DNA from: Corynebacterium yonathiae
GTDB taxonomy: Bacteria; Actinomycetota; Actinomycetes; Mycobacteriales; Mycobacteriaceae
Direction of reading: 5' to 3'
DNA length: 64,000 nucleotides
Assembly: GCF_027570195.1 (NCBI RefSeq)
Contig: NZ_JAKMUZ010000006.1
Span: forward strand, 60,087 to 124,086
In this document: piece after piece, positions 52,874 to 61,567 of the stretch
Position numbering within the stretch: the stretch's first letter is position 1
Layout of the letters: the number at the start of each line of letters is the position of its first letter
Notes under the pieces: generated by a model
Told to the model about the DNA's origin: nothing
What the model saw: the letters and a program-made list of their open reading frames with translations, nothing else
Database searches by the model: none
Made by a program: the position numbers and the translations under genes

Positions 52874-54127
52874 CTATGCCGCAGTGGAATCCCAGAGGGG
52901 AGTATCACGGCGGATAGACGATACGGTGCGGCCGGCAGCGCGCCAAGTGCGCGCGATGAGGTCGCGGTCATCGTCAGTAATGAGGTTTCCCATCAGGCGT
53001 GCGGCGGCCGGCATGAGCAGGCGGCCGACGGGTCCGCGCAGAGCCAGCGGACCGGCCAGCGGTAGGAATTGCGGGTAGGTCAAAAGGCGCGCGGCCGTGC
53101 GAGCCAAGAGGAATGATTCGCCGTAGTGTTCGCGCAGAACGGCCGGCCAAGCCAGGGTGAAATCCTTCGGTCCCAGCAGATCCACGGCCAGTGCGGCCGT
53201 CTCTAAGCCATAGTCGATGCCCTCGCCGTTGAGAGGATTGATGCAGGCGGCGGCATCGCCGATGATCATCCAATTGGCGCCGGCCACGTTGGACACCGCG
53301 CCACCCATGGGCAGTAGAGCAGAGGTGACGTGTTCAATCTCTCCTAGGCCCCACTCGGGGCGCTGCTGGGCGGCGTAGAACTCGAGCAGCTTCTTGGTGT
53401 TGATCTTGGCAGGGCGCTGCGCGGTCGAGAGCGCACCAAGGCCGATGTTGACTTGGTCAAGCTCTAGGCCGAGCGGGAAGATCCAGCCGTAGCCGGGCTG
53501 TACTCCGCCATCTTCGTCCTTGAGCTCTACGTGGGAGTGCATCCAGGGCTCATCGGCATGCGTGGAGGAAGCATAAGAGCGTGCGGCGATTCCATAGACT
53601 TCCTCGCGGTGCCACGTGCGGCCAAGTTTCTTGCCAAAGGTGGAGCGCACGCCATCGGCCACAATGACCCACTTGGCGTGCACGGTAGCCTCGCCAACGC
53701 GGAAGGAGGTCACGCGATTGCCCTCCAGTACTGGATCGGTGGCGGGAGTGCCGTTAAGGAGGGCGGCGCCGGCGTGTACGGCGGCATCGACAAGCAGGGC
53801 ATCAAAGCGATAACGCGGCAGGGCCGTACCAACCTGGGAAGGGTAGGTCTCCGGCCACGGCGCGGTAATATCGCCACCATATCCGTGCAGCTTCAGGCCG
53901 CGGTTGCGGTAGGAGGCGTTGACCGCAAGCCCCAGCTCGTCGAGCTGATGCATCGCGCGCGGGGTGAGCCCATCGCCGCAGGTTTTATCGCGGGGAAACG
54001 TCGCGGAATCAATAAGGAGGGTGTCAAAGCCCGCGCGTGCGGCATGAATCGCAGCGGCGGCTCCGGCAGGTCCAGCGCCAATGATGGCGACCTCGACATA
54101 GGTTTGGGAATCGATCTGCTCCGACAT
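52874..54127 (-). CDS. Geranylgeranyl reductase-family FAD oxidoreductase, MenJ-like
   Basis: 417 residues from the ATG at 54127 (MSEQIDSQTYVEVAIIGAGPAGAAAA). The FAD-binding motif GAGPAGAAAAIHAARAG is near residue 14. The family motif FPRDKTCGDGLTPRA follows, and the second FAD site is GDAAACINPLNGEGIDYGLETA. In M. tuberculosis the syntenic Rv0561c is MenJ, which saturates one isoprene unit of the menaquinone side chain. Position between menG and the prenyl diphosphate synthase supports the same role (inferred). An upstream ATG at 54139 is an alternative start. Confidence 0.88.
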   Translation of the reverse strand: MSEQIDSQTYVEVAIIGAGPAGAAAAIHAARAGFDTLLIDSATFPRDKTCGDGLTPRAMHQLDELGLAVNASYRNRGLKLHGYGGDITAPWPETYPSQVGTALPRYRFDALLVDAAVHAGAALLNGTPATDPVLEGNRVTSFRVGEATVHAKWVIVADGVRSTFGKKLGRTWHREEVYGIAARSYASSTHADEPWMHSHVELKDEDGGVQPGYGWIFPLGLELDQVNIGLGALSTAQRPAKINTKKLLEFYAAQQRPEWGLGEIEHVTSALLPMGGAVSNVAGANWMIIGDAAACINPLNGEGIDYGLETAALAVDLLGPKDFTLAWPAVLREHYGESFLLARTAARLLTYPQFLPLAGPLALRGPVGRLLMPAAARLMGNLITDDDRDLIARTWRAAGRTVSSIRRDTPLWDSTAA

Positions 54128-54237
54128 GAGGACTATCATTGCATGAGTTCGACCCCTCGAGTGTGTTTAGGGGCGCGGATTGGACTACGGTAGGTAATCG
54201 ATTATCTCTGGCTTTTAGTTGCAAGGAACACTATTTA

Positions 54238-55242
54238 ATGACTCACGGTCAATCGCATGCCACGCACGTGGATCTTGGTGATCCGCAGCTCAACGAGCGC
54301 ATTGGTGCGGGCATGGAAGCAGTAGAAGACAAGCTGCGCAGTGAAATCGACCGCGGCCAGGACTTCTTAAAGGATAAGGTCAGCCACCTGTCTAAGGCCG
54401 GTGGCAAGCGCTTTCGTCCTATGATGGCGCTATTGGCCTCCGAGTATGGTCCGCGTCCGGGCTGCGAAGAGGTTGTTAAGGCCGCCACCGTCGTGGAGAT
54501 GGTGCACGTGGCCACCCTTTATCATGACGATGTCATGGATGAGGCGGACCGCCGTAGGGGCGTGGAATCCGCGAATTCCCGGTGGAATAATTCCGTGGCC
54601 ATTCTCGCTGGGGATGCGCTCTTGGCGCATGCCTCCCGCCTGATGAGTGAGCTGGATACCCACACCGTGGGGCACTTTGCCGATACCTTTGAGGAGCTGG
54701 TTACCGGCCAGATGCGCGAGACTATCGGCGCGGGCGAGGCCAATGCCGTGGAGCACTACACGGCGGTTATCCGCGAAAAGACGGCCGTGCTCATCGCCTC
54801 TGCAGGCTACTTGGGCGCCTATCACTCCGGCGCCTCGGCCGAGCATGCCGCAGCCCTGCACCGCATCGGTGGAGCCATCGGCATGATTTTCCAGATTGTG
54901 GACGATGTCATCGACATCTTCTCCGACCCTAAGGAATCCGGCAAGACCCCGGGCACGGACCTGCGTGAGGGCGTATTTACCTTGCCGGTTCTCTATGCCT
55001 TGGAAGAAGAGGGCGAGGTGGGCGATAAGCTGCGCGAGCTGCTTACTGGCCCGCTGCATTCCGACGCCGAGGTGGAGCGCGCCATCGAGCTCCTGCATCA
55101 GTCCAGCGGCCGCGAGAAGGCGCTGGAGGACATCAATGCCTACTTGCGCACGGTAGAGGAGCAGCTCGCCGTGCTACCGGAGAACTCGGCTAGCCAGGCC
55201 CTGCGCCAATTGGCGGATTACACTGTGCGCCGCGTGGGCTAG
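54238..55242 (+). CDS. Long-chain polyprenyl diphosphate synthase (menaquinone side chain)
   Basis: 334 residues from the ATG at 54238 (MTHGQSHATHVDLG), with AAGGA 11 nt upstream. Trans-prenyltransferase with the first Asp-rich motif LYHDDVMDEADRRRG and the second QIVDDVIDIFSDPKESGK, plus GGKRFRPMMALLASE. It builds the polyprenyl chain (heptaprenyl to nonaprenyl; length not readable here) for MenA. The corresponding mycobacterial gene is grcC1, beside the MenJ-like reductase. The gene is divergent from that reductase and followed by tRNA-Tyr. Confidence 0.92.
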   Translation: MTHGQSHATHVDLGDPQLNERIGAGMEAVEDKLRSEIDRGQDFLKDKVSHLSKAGGKRFRPMMALLASEYGPRPGCEEVVKAATVVEMVHVATLYHDDVMDEADRRRGVESANSRWNNSVAILAGDALLAHASRLMSELDTHTVGHFADTFEELVTGQMRETIGAGEANAVEHYTAVIREKTAVLIASAGYLGAYHSGASAEHAAALHRIGGAIGMIFQIVDDVIDIFSDPKESGKTPGTDLREGVFTLPVLYALEEEGEVGDKLRELLTGPLHSDAEVERAIELLHQSSGREKALEDINAYLRTVEEQLAVLPENSASQALRQLADYTVRRVG

Positions 55243-55349
55243 CTGCTTGGCGACGCCCTCCTCTATCGCCCTTTTCCCCTTATGTGCTGGCGATTTGTAG
55301 GTAGGTGGGTGGTTCGTAGTAAAGTACTTACTCGCACCACACAGTGCAT

Positions 55350-55431
55350 GCCAGGTTGCCCGAGCGGCCAAAGGGAGCGGACTGTAAATCCGCCGGCATT
55401 GCCTTCAGAAGTTCGAATCTTCTACCTGGCA
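55350..55431 (+). tRNA. tRNA-Tyr (anticodon GTA)
   Basis: Acceptor arms GCCAGGT (55350) and ACCTGGC (to 55430), discriminator A, anticodon loop CTGTAAA giving GTA, a long class II variable arm (GGCATTGCC), and the T-arm GAAGTTCGAATCTTC. CCA is not encoded. A promoter-like region lies upstream, and a strong terminator follows 7 nt later. Confidence 0.95.
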
Positions 55432-55437
55432 CAGAAT

Positions 55438-55467
55438 GAACCCCGCAAGCAGATGCTTGCGGGGTTT
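55438..55467 (+). terminator. Terminator after tRNA-Tyr
   Basis: Perfect stem CCCCGCAAGC (55441-55450) and GCTTGCGGGG (55455-55464), loop AGAT, followed by TTT; an AA/TT pair extends the base of the stem. Confidence 0.85.
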
Positions 55468-55532
55468 CGTCGTACCTGCAGTCTTGAGACGGGTGCTACC
55501 GGCAGGACTCCTGTCTGCGGGAGCTTTGAGCC

Positions 55533-56961
55533 GGCCTAAACGACAGATTGTGTTGTTTTGTGGCGTGTCGGGCTAAACGACATTTTGTGTTGGTGGGGGT
55601 TTAGCGTATGTGGCCTTTGCGTATTCCCATAGAGTGGTTGTAGGCAGTGTCGATGGCATTGTCGTAGGTTGCTGGTTGGCCGTCTTCGTGGCCGCTGGTG
55701 GCTTGTTTTTCCTGGTTGGCTAGGGTTTGTGCTTTGGCGAGTGCGTCCTGGCCCCAGTTTTGCTGCCTGGCGATCTCTACAGGGTCGTCAGGCAGTTGTG
55801 TGTGGAGGTATAGCCACCAGTCGCAGGCGATGCGTTGTTGTTCGTCGCGCAGTCCTCGGTGGGTGTGCATGATTTTCTTTATTTGAGAGTTCACTGCGCC
55901 TTCTAGCTTGTTGGTCGTGCGTTCTAACCGTTGGTTTTGTTTAGCTTTGGTGAGGTAGGCAAAGAGGTGGCCTTGTTGGCTCATTTTCTTTAGCTGCAGG
56001 TAGATTCCGCGGTGGGTGTAGTGGGTGTACCACCATTTTTTATTGCGGCGTTTGGATTTTGGAATCTGGTCGAAGGGGACGTCTTTGACGTAGGTTCTGG
56101 CTTTGAGCTGGGTGTTAAATACGGTGCCGAACTGTTGTAGTTTTACGGTCCATTCGGCTGCTTTATCCAGGTTGTCAACGGCGAGTAGTTCAAAGGAAAG
56201 TCGTTGTAATGCTTTACCCATCGGCGAGGTGGGATAAAGGCCGGTGGCGCGTTGGATATTGCGTTTGACGTGGACAATGCAGCGTTGAACCGGGGTATTA
56301 GGCCACAGTTGGTGTAGTGCTTTAAGCCCTCCGGCGTCGCCATCGCAGGTGACCAATTGTGGTGGGGCTAGCGGGTCGAGTAGGCGCATGTAGGACCAGG
56401 AGGATTCTTTCGTGCACCAGAACCAATTGATGACATGGTTGGAGTCGGCAGCCACAACAAGGCATTTGGTGTTGAAGTAGGTGCCGTCGATGAAGATTTG
56501 GTCGTAGATTCGCTGCTTATCAACGCTTCGGGGTGGTTGGATAAGCCAGAACGGTGTGAAGCGTCGTTGCAAAGTTCGTGGTGAAACATCGCAGGTTTTA
56601 GCGGTTGCTGCCAGGCTGTTGCTGGAGGTGAGCCAGGAAATGAAATGGCGGAACCATTTGGCTTGCGCGGCATCGTTATTCATGCGGGTGAAGGTGGCTT
56701 TGCAGGTGCGGCATCGCCATCGTTGGTGCCCAGCACTCGTTTTTCCGTGTTTGGTGCATGCCCCGGCGCAGACGGGGCATCGAGGATGATTTTTACTCAT
56801 CCCCTCATCGTGAACCTAGGTGCCTAGCACACCGGCATGCCTTTGGCGGTATTTCATGGTCGAAGCTGGAATATCCCTCCGAATAAGTGAAATACTCCTA
56901 ATATCAGCACGCCAGACCGGCTAACCGTACAACTTCACCAACACATCCTGTCGTTTAGACC
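55533..56961 (-). mobile_element. IS1249-like insertion sequence (IS256-group), complete
   Basis: 1429 bp. The terminal inverted repeats are 23 bp (55533-55555 and 56939-56961) and match at 20 positions, sharing CTAAACGACAG and TGTGTTG. An 8-bp direct repeat TTTGAGCC flanks both ends (55525-55532 and 56962-56969), the target duplication expected for this group. One transposase gene lies inside. A second, shifted copy of the left inverted repeat (55571-55592) sits inside the left end. The element has lower G+C than its surroundings. It is inserted near the 3' end of a small membrane gene. Confidence 0.9.
55601..56800 (-). CDS. IS1249-type transposase
   Basis: 399 residues, apparently intact. 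The N-terminal zinc ribbon is CPVCAGACTKHGKTSAGHQRWRCRTCK, followed by an HTH-like region (SSNSLAATAKTCDVSPRTLQRRF). The mutator-type DDE core has Asp in DQIFIDGTYF, Asp in LVTCDGDAGGLKALHQLW, the CxxH-type VQRCIVHVKRN, and Glu in TTNKLEGAVNSQIK. The intact core, clean ends and target duplication suggest a recently active element. Confidence 0.92.
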   Translation of the reverse strand: MSKNHPRCPVCAGACTKHGKTSAGHQRWRCRTCKATFTRMNNDAAQAKWFRHFISWLTSSNSLAATAKTCDVSPRTLQRRFTPFWLIQPPRSVDKQRIYDQIFIDGTYFNTKCLVVAADSNHVINWFWCTKESSWSYMRLLDPLAPPQLVTCDGDAGGLKALHQLWPNTPVQRCIVHVKRNIQRATGLYPTSPMGKALQRLSFELLAVDNLDKAAEWTVKLQQFGTVFNTQLKARTYVKDVPFDQIPKSKRRNKKWWYTHYTHRGIYLQLKKMSQQGHLFAYLTKAKQNQRLERTTNKLEGAVNSQIKKIMHTHRGLRDEQQRIACDWWLYLHTQLPDDPVEIARQQNWGQDALAKAQTLANQEKQATSGHEDGQPATYDNAIDTAYNHSMGIRKGHIR

Positions 56962-57184
56962 TTTGAGCCCTGTGGAACACCGCATAGGCACCAACGAGGA
57001 ATACAGCTAGGAATATCCCAGCGATCGTGAAGTAGAAAAATCCATTTCCTAACCTACGAGAAATATCCGGCAATGAGGTGGAATCCGATCCCGCCAGGGC
57101 CTTGGCAATGTATGCCGCATTCAAACCGCCAATGAAATAACCGAGGCAGAGCAATGATGAAATACCAACTGCAATCTTTAGCAA
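56921..57184 (-). CDS. Small two-helix membrane protein with a C-terminus replaced by the IS end
   Basis: 87 residues from a TTG at 57184 (start uncertain). It has two membrane helices (about 2-22 and 50-70). The last 11-12 residues (RSKRQDVLVKLYG) are encoded by the right terminal repeat of the adjacent insertion sequence. Removing the IS and one target copy restores a frame ending FHRAQSSRRQESCR and stopping at 55496-55498, just behind the tRNA-Tyr terminator. The insertion therefore exchanged about 8 native residues for foreign ones without opening a long read-through. No domain is recognised. Confidence 0.6.
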   Translation of the reverse strand: MLKIAVGISSLLCLGYFIGGLNAAYIAKALAGSDSTSLPDISRRLGNGFFYFTIAGIFLAVFLVGAYAVFHRAQRSKRQDVLVKLYG

Positions 57185-57361
57185 AACTGTTAAGGATGAA
57201 TGGTGGGGTCCTGTAGTCTTTAACTCCTCTCATTTTGGCCTCCAGGACCAGCAAACTACACCTTCCTAAGGCGCTGTGTACAAACAGGCGTGCTCGGTAG
57301 CCATACCATCAGTCACAGAAAGTCACTGTAGAGATGAAGGTATGAGGTTTAGCGATAGGAT

Positions 57362-57946
57362 ATGGGATATGAAGAAGATCGGAACGATGCTGGACGGGGT
57401 AAACGAGATTCACCTATTTCAAAGCCAGCGAGTAGCGCAGGCAGCGCAGCAAGCGCATCTGCGCAATCGGACTCGCAGTTATCGGGCGCACCGGAAAATA
57501 AACGCAGCGATTTCCCACCAGTTGGAGGAGCGCTCCCTGGCGTAAATAGACTTTCTAACCTTGACGACCAAATTGCTGTGTGGGCGCATCAGGGGCCAAC
57601 TCCGCATCCACAGATAATCAAACAGCACAATGACATTCAGCCGGGCGCAGGCGATCGGATTATGGAGGACGCTCATGCAGATATTGTCCTCGATAGGAAA
57701 GTTACAGCAGAATCTTTCGAGTACGCGATATTTGAATCAAAAGTACGGCTCTTTACGGCCGTAGGTGTCATTTTCGGCGCGCTCATCCTTATACCGGCGA
57801 TACTCGTTCTTTTTGACCCACCGGAATCGATAGTTGGTACTGCGGCGGTGGGCCTGGCGGCAGCAAGCCCACTAGTCCGCACCCTCATTGGCCCTAAGCA
57901 ATCTCAGAAGGACCAGTTAGAGAGCGTGGAGCGGGGAGGGGGTTAA
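57362..57946 (+). CDS. DUF2335-like membrane protein
   Basis: 194 residues. The hydrophilic, Ser/Ala-rich first ~70 residues are followed by AVWAHQGPTPHPQIIKQHNDIQPGAGDRIMEDAHADIVLDRKVTAESFEYAIFESKVRLF, the signature region of DUF2335 proteins (often phage- or island-borne). Two membrane helices follow (about 136-155 and 160-178). The 177 bp upstream hold only promoter-like AT-rich sequence. The 3' end overlaps the convergent phosphohexomutase by 4 bp. The function of DUF2335 is unknown. Base composition is lower in G+C than in the core genes, consistent with transfer. Confidence 0.75.
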   Translation: MGYEEDRNDAGRGKRDSPISKPASSAGSAASASAQSDSQLSGAPENKRSDFPPVGGALPGVNRLSNLDDQIAVWAHQGPTPHPQIIKQHNDIQPGAGDRIMEDAHADIVLDRKVTAESFEYAIFESKVRLFTAVGVIFGALILIPAILVLFDPPESIVGTAAVGLAAASPLVRTLIGPKQSQKDQLESVERGGG

Positions 57947-59523
57947 ATCTCGAAGTAGGCGCGAAGATCCACCGCGATGGCATCTAAGCGGTCTGCATCG
58001 GGGGACTCCAGGTAGCACTTGAGCTTCGGTTCCGTGCCGGAGGGGCGTACGATGACGCGGTCATCGTTGTCGGTAAAGAACTTGGAGCCTTGGGCGAATT
58101 TCTCTACCTTTGTCACTGGGGAACCGGCCAGCTCCGTGGGTGGGGTAGAGGCGACCTTGTCCATCGCCTCGGCGATGATACTGAGGTCATCAACGCGGAA
58201 GGTCAGCGGTTGGGTATATAGGGCCCCGACGGTGGCGTAGATGCCCTCCAAGCGCTCCAGCAGGGTGGTTCCTGCGGCCTTGCACTCGGCCGCGAGGCTG
58301 GCGAGCACTACGGAGGTAGCGATGCCGTCTTTGTCACGGACAGCGGTGGGATCGGGGCAGAAACCAATGGCTTCCTCGTAACCAAAGGCAAGATCCGGGG
58401 TACGTGCGATCCACTTGAAGCCGGTGAGCGTTTCCTCGTGGACAAGGCCGTAGTGCGCGGCGATCCGCCCGAGCAGGCGGGAGGAGACCAGTGAGTTGGC
58501 GAAGTTGCCGGTCGCACCGCGGCGGGCTAGGTAGTCGCCCAAAAGAGCGCCAGTTTCATCGCCGGTGAGCTGGCGCCAGGAGCCAGAAGCAATAGGCACG
58601 GCAGCAGCGCAGCGGTCAGCGTCGGGGTCATAAGCGATAAGGATATCGGCGCCGATCTCCTCAGCGTGGCGGATCCCTAAGTCGAGAGCGCCGGGCTCTT
58701 CCGGGTTGGGGAAGGAGACGGTGGGGAAATCCGGATCCGGTTGCGCTTGTTCGGGAACCAGCGAGACGTGGAAGCCACAGCGGGTGAGAAGTTCTTTACC
58801 CAAGGCAGCGCCGACGCCGTGCATGGCGGTCAGAGCGATCGTGACATCGGTATTCTCGCCCACGAGCTGCGCGGCGCGGTCGAGGTACTCGGAACGGGTA
58901 TCGACGTCCTCGATGTTCTCGGTGGACAGTGGGATTTCATCGGCAGGAGGTGCTGCGGAGATGGCTTCCGCGATTTCGGCGTCGGCAGGCGAGATAAGCT
59001 GCACTCCTTCTGCCGGGCCGGTGGCAATGCGGCCGCCCAAGTAGACCTTGTAGCCATTATCGGCGGGCGGATTATGTGAGGCGGTGACCATGATTCCGGC
59101 ATCCGCCTTGAGCTCGCGCACCGTGAAGGCGGTCAGTGGCGTGGGGTTTTGCGCGGGCAGAACCAGGGCCTTGCCGCCAGCTGCGGAGATAACCTGGGCG
59201 GCATCGCGTTGGAATTGTGCGGAGCCGTGGCGGGCATCGCAGCCAATGGCTACGACTGGGGTCTCTACGTGCTGCTTGAGCCAGGAGACGAGTCCATAGG
59301 TGGTGCGGATGACCACAGCGCGGTTCATGCGGGACTCGCCTGGGCCCACGGCGGCGCGCAGGCCCGCAGTGCCGAAAGACAGTGGTCCGGCGAAGGCGGC
59401 GCCGAGCTCAGCGGTATTGCCCTCTGCAATCCAGGTCTTTACCTGGCGGGCTGTCTCCGGATCGGGGTCGTGGTCGGCCCATGTACGGGCGTAGTCATAA
59501 TCCACGGTCGAGGCCTGCGACAT
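57943..59523 (-). CDS. Phosphohexomutase (phosphoglucomutase/phosphomannomutase, PmmB-like)
   Basis: 526 residues. The alpha-D-phosphohexomutase superfamily shows the phospho-Ser loop GIMVTASHNPPADNGYK, the Mg loop AYDPDADRCAAAVP, the sugar loop FGYEEAIGFCPD and the phosphate-binding loop VRPSGTEPKLKCYLE. Long N-terminal type (~530 residues), similar to PmmB, which in several bacteria interconverts pentose or hexose phosphates. It follows deoC by 3 bp, so in this operon it probably isomerises deoxyribose-1-phosphate and ribose-1-phosphate to the 5-phosphates (phosphopentomutase role), feeding DeoC. That role is inferred from context. Confidence 0.88.
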   Translation of the reverse strand: MSQASTVDYDYARTWADHDPDPETARQVKTWIAEGNTAELGAAFAGPLSFGTAGLRAAVGPGESRMNRAVVIRTTYGLVSWLKQHVETPVVAIGCDARHGSAQFQRDAAQVISAAGGKALVLPAQNPTPLTAFTVRELKADAGIMVTASHNPPADNGYKVYLGGRIATGPAEGVQLISPADAEIAEAISAAPPADEIPLSTENIEDVDTRSEYLDRAAQLVGENTDVTIALTAMHGVGAALGKELLTRCGFHVSLVPEQAQPDPDFPTVSFPNPEEPGALDLGIRHAEEIGADILIAYDPDADRCAAAVPIASGSWRQLTGDETGALLGDYLARRGATGNFANSLVSSRLLGRIAAHYGLVHEETLTGFKWIARTPDLAFGYEEAIGFCPDPTAVRDKDGIATSVVLASLAAECKAAGTTLLERLEGIYATVGALYTQPLTFRVDDLSIIAEAMDKVASTPPTELAGSPVTKVEKFAQGSKFFTDNDDRVIVRPSGTEPKLKCYLESPDADRLDAIAVDLRAYFEI

Positions 59524-59526
59524 GGC

Positions 59527-60174
59527 TTAGAGCTCCTCGAGGATCTTGGCGGAGGAAGACAGGCCCAAGCGGGTTGCGCCAGCCTCGATCATGGCCAGGG
59601 CATCCTTCGCGGTACGGATGCCGCCAGAGGCTTTCACACCCAACTTATCGCCTACGGTCTCGCGCATGAGCTTTACGGCATGCACGGAGGCACCGCCGGC
59701 TGGGTGGAAACCGGTGGAGGTCTTGACAAAGTCTGCTTGGGCGGCTGCGGCCGCCTTGCAGGCGAGGACAATGGCGTCGTCGGAAAGCGCGGCGGACTCG
59801 ATGATGACCTTGAGAACTTTGCCTGGGATGGCATCGCGCACGGCCTGAATTTCGGCCTGCAGGTCCTCAGCGCGGCCCTCGACGGCCAGGGGGATATTGA
59901 TGACCATGTCCACTTCTTCGGCGCCATCGGCAACCGCGCGGGCTGCCTCAGCGGCCTTAACCTCCGGCTTCACCGCACCGGAAGGAAAGCCCACGACGGT
60001 GGCAATGTGCAAGGACTCAGGGACCTCGATGGGCAGGGCGGACGGGGAAACGCACACGGAGTAGGTGCCCAGCTCCGCAGCCTCATTCACCAGGGCGCGG
60101 AATTGCTCCGGGGTGGCCTCCGGCTTGAGTAGGGTGTGGTCGATGATGGAAGCAACGTCGGTACGGGAAGTCAT
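59527..60174 (-). CDS. deoC: Deoxyribose-phosphate aldolase
   Basis: 215 residues. It cleaves 2-deoxyribose-5-phosphate to glyceraldehyde-3-phosphate and acetaldehyde. Family motifs: [16 protein letters not shown] at the N-terminus, the Schiff-base Lys in DFVKTSTGF, and the proton-relay Lys in [15 protein letters not shown] lies just upstream of the ATG. It is in the operon deoD, transporter, deoC, mutase, which would turn purine deoxynucleosides into central metabolites. Confidence 0.96.
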   Translation of the reverse strand: MTSRTDVASIIDHTLLKPEATPEQFRALVNEAAELGTYSVCVSPSALPIEVPESLHIATVVGFPSGAVKPEVKAAEAARAVADGAEEVDMVINIPLAVEGRAEDLQAEIQAVRDAIPGKVLKVIIESAALSDDAIVLACKAAAAAQADFVKTSTGFHPAGGASVHAVKLMRETVGDKLGVKASGGIRTAKDALAMIEAGATRLGLSSSAKILEEL

Positions 60175-60184
60175 AATTTTCTCC

Positions 60185-61552
60185 TTAGTGGGTTTGGCGG
60201 GATTCGGAACGGGCCATCTTGAGATCAGAGACTACGTATAGGGCAATGCCGATAGCGGCGACGGCCGCCAGGATCCACAGCACGGTGTTATAGCTGGCAA
60301 TATCCTGCAGCTTGGCGGTATACGCAATACCCAGTGGGATGGCGATATTGATGGTCAGGTTATAAAAGCCGATGGCGATGCCAGACTTGACAGCGGAGAT
60401 ATTACGCAGCGCGGTATTGACCAGCGGGGCGTACATCAATGCAAAGCCAGAGGCGAAGGCCACGATGGCCAGGATGAGAACAGCAACGTGGAGTTGGACA
60501 AAAAGTGCTGCCGCTACCAGTGCGCCGGCGACCAAGGCGAAGGCGGTGTAGATAGTGGTACGGGAAGATAAAACGCCACCGATCTTGCCGGAGAAGATGC
60601 CGATGAGGATGGCGCAGATATAGCCCGGGATCATCAGCAGGGAGGCCTTGTCGATATTCATGCCGTGCAGGTCATGCGCGGCAAAAGGCAGCAAGAAGAT
60701 GAAGCCCATCTGGGTGGAGTAGACGAAGAAGACCATGAGGATGGTCCATACGTAGCGGCCGTTGGTGAAGAACTCCGGGGTGACCACGGGATGCTTGGCG
60801 TGGCCGATGTGGTAGGCAAAGCACACCACACCGAGGACAGCCAAGATGAACCACGCCCAATTGAACTCCTGCATGAATAACGTCAGGCCGGTGGCAAAGA
60901 TGGCGATGAAAAACAGGCCGAGCGCGTCGAGATGTCCCTCCACGGCCTCATCTTCTGGCACCAGCTTGATGATCGGCGGGATGGTCAAGATGAGGATGAG
61001 CGGGATGAGGAACATTGCCGTCCATGAGACATAGGTGGAAATGAATCCGGACGTCAGCGCACCGATGAGCAGGCCCGCCTGGAAAGCAGCGGTGGAGAAA
61101 CCCAGATAGGTCTTCTGATCGGCTTCGCTTAAGTGCTTGGTCACATAAATGACATAAAGCGTCTCCGCGGCGGCAAGACCAGTGGTTTGGATGAGTCGGC
61201 CGGCCAACACCATGGGCCAGAAGCTAGAAAAGGCGAAGGTTAAGAGCGAGCCCACAGCGATGAGGATGACACCGGTGAGCATGAGCTTGCGGATGGAGAT
61301 GGAGTCCGCCAGCGCAGCGTAGACCACGGCGCCGATGCCGATGATGACGCCAGCGAGGGAAGCTTGAAGGGAGGCGGTTTTAACGGAGATGTCGAGCGCT
61401 TGGGCGATCGGCATGGTCATCGTCTTAAAGCCGTTATCGATAACCAGAGAGAAGACGAAGACAAAGAGCAGGATGGGTACGGCAACCTTGGGGTTTACCG
61501 CGGAGCCTGGCCGTTTTTGTTGCGCAGAAGCGGTGGTATTGGAAGAAGTCAC
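60185..61552 (-). CDS. MFS transporter of the deo operon
   Basis: 455 residues, 12 or 14 predicted membrane helices, major facilitator type. Loop motifs such as [13 protein letters not shown] after helix 2 fit the family (GxxxDRxGR-like, degenerate). Its position between deoD and deoC, with 15 bp and 10 bp gaps, suggests uptake of deoxynucleosides or a related sugar. The closest families include drug exporters, so the substrate is an inference from context only. Both neighbours are catabolic enzymes for the same pathway. Confidence 0.85.
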   Translation of the reverse strand: MTSSNTTASAQQKRPGSAVNPKVAVPILLFVFVFSLVIDNGFKTMTMPIAQALDISVKTASLQASLAGVIIGIGAVVYAALADSISIRKLMLTGVILIAVGSLLTFAFSSFWPMVLAGRLIQTTGLAAAETLYVIYVTKHLSEADQKTYLGFSTAAFQAGLLIGALTSGFISTYVSWTAMFLIPLILILTIPPIIKLVPEDEAVEGHLDALGLFFIAIFATGLTLFMQEFNWAWFILAVLGVVCFAYHIGHAKHPVVTPEFFTNGRYVWTILMVFFVYSTQMGFIFLLPFAAHDLHGMNIDKASLLMIPGYICAILIGIFSGKIGGVLSSRTTIYTAFALVAGALVAAALFVQLHVAVLILAIVAFASGFALMYAPLVNTALRNISAVKSGIAIGFYNLTINIAIPLGIAYTAKLQDIASYNTVLWILAAVAAIGIALYVVSDLKMARSESRQTH

Positions 61553-61567
61553 GGGGAAGGCGTCCTT

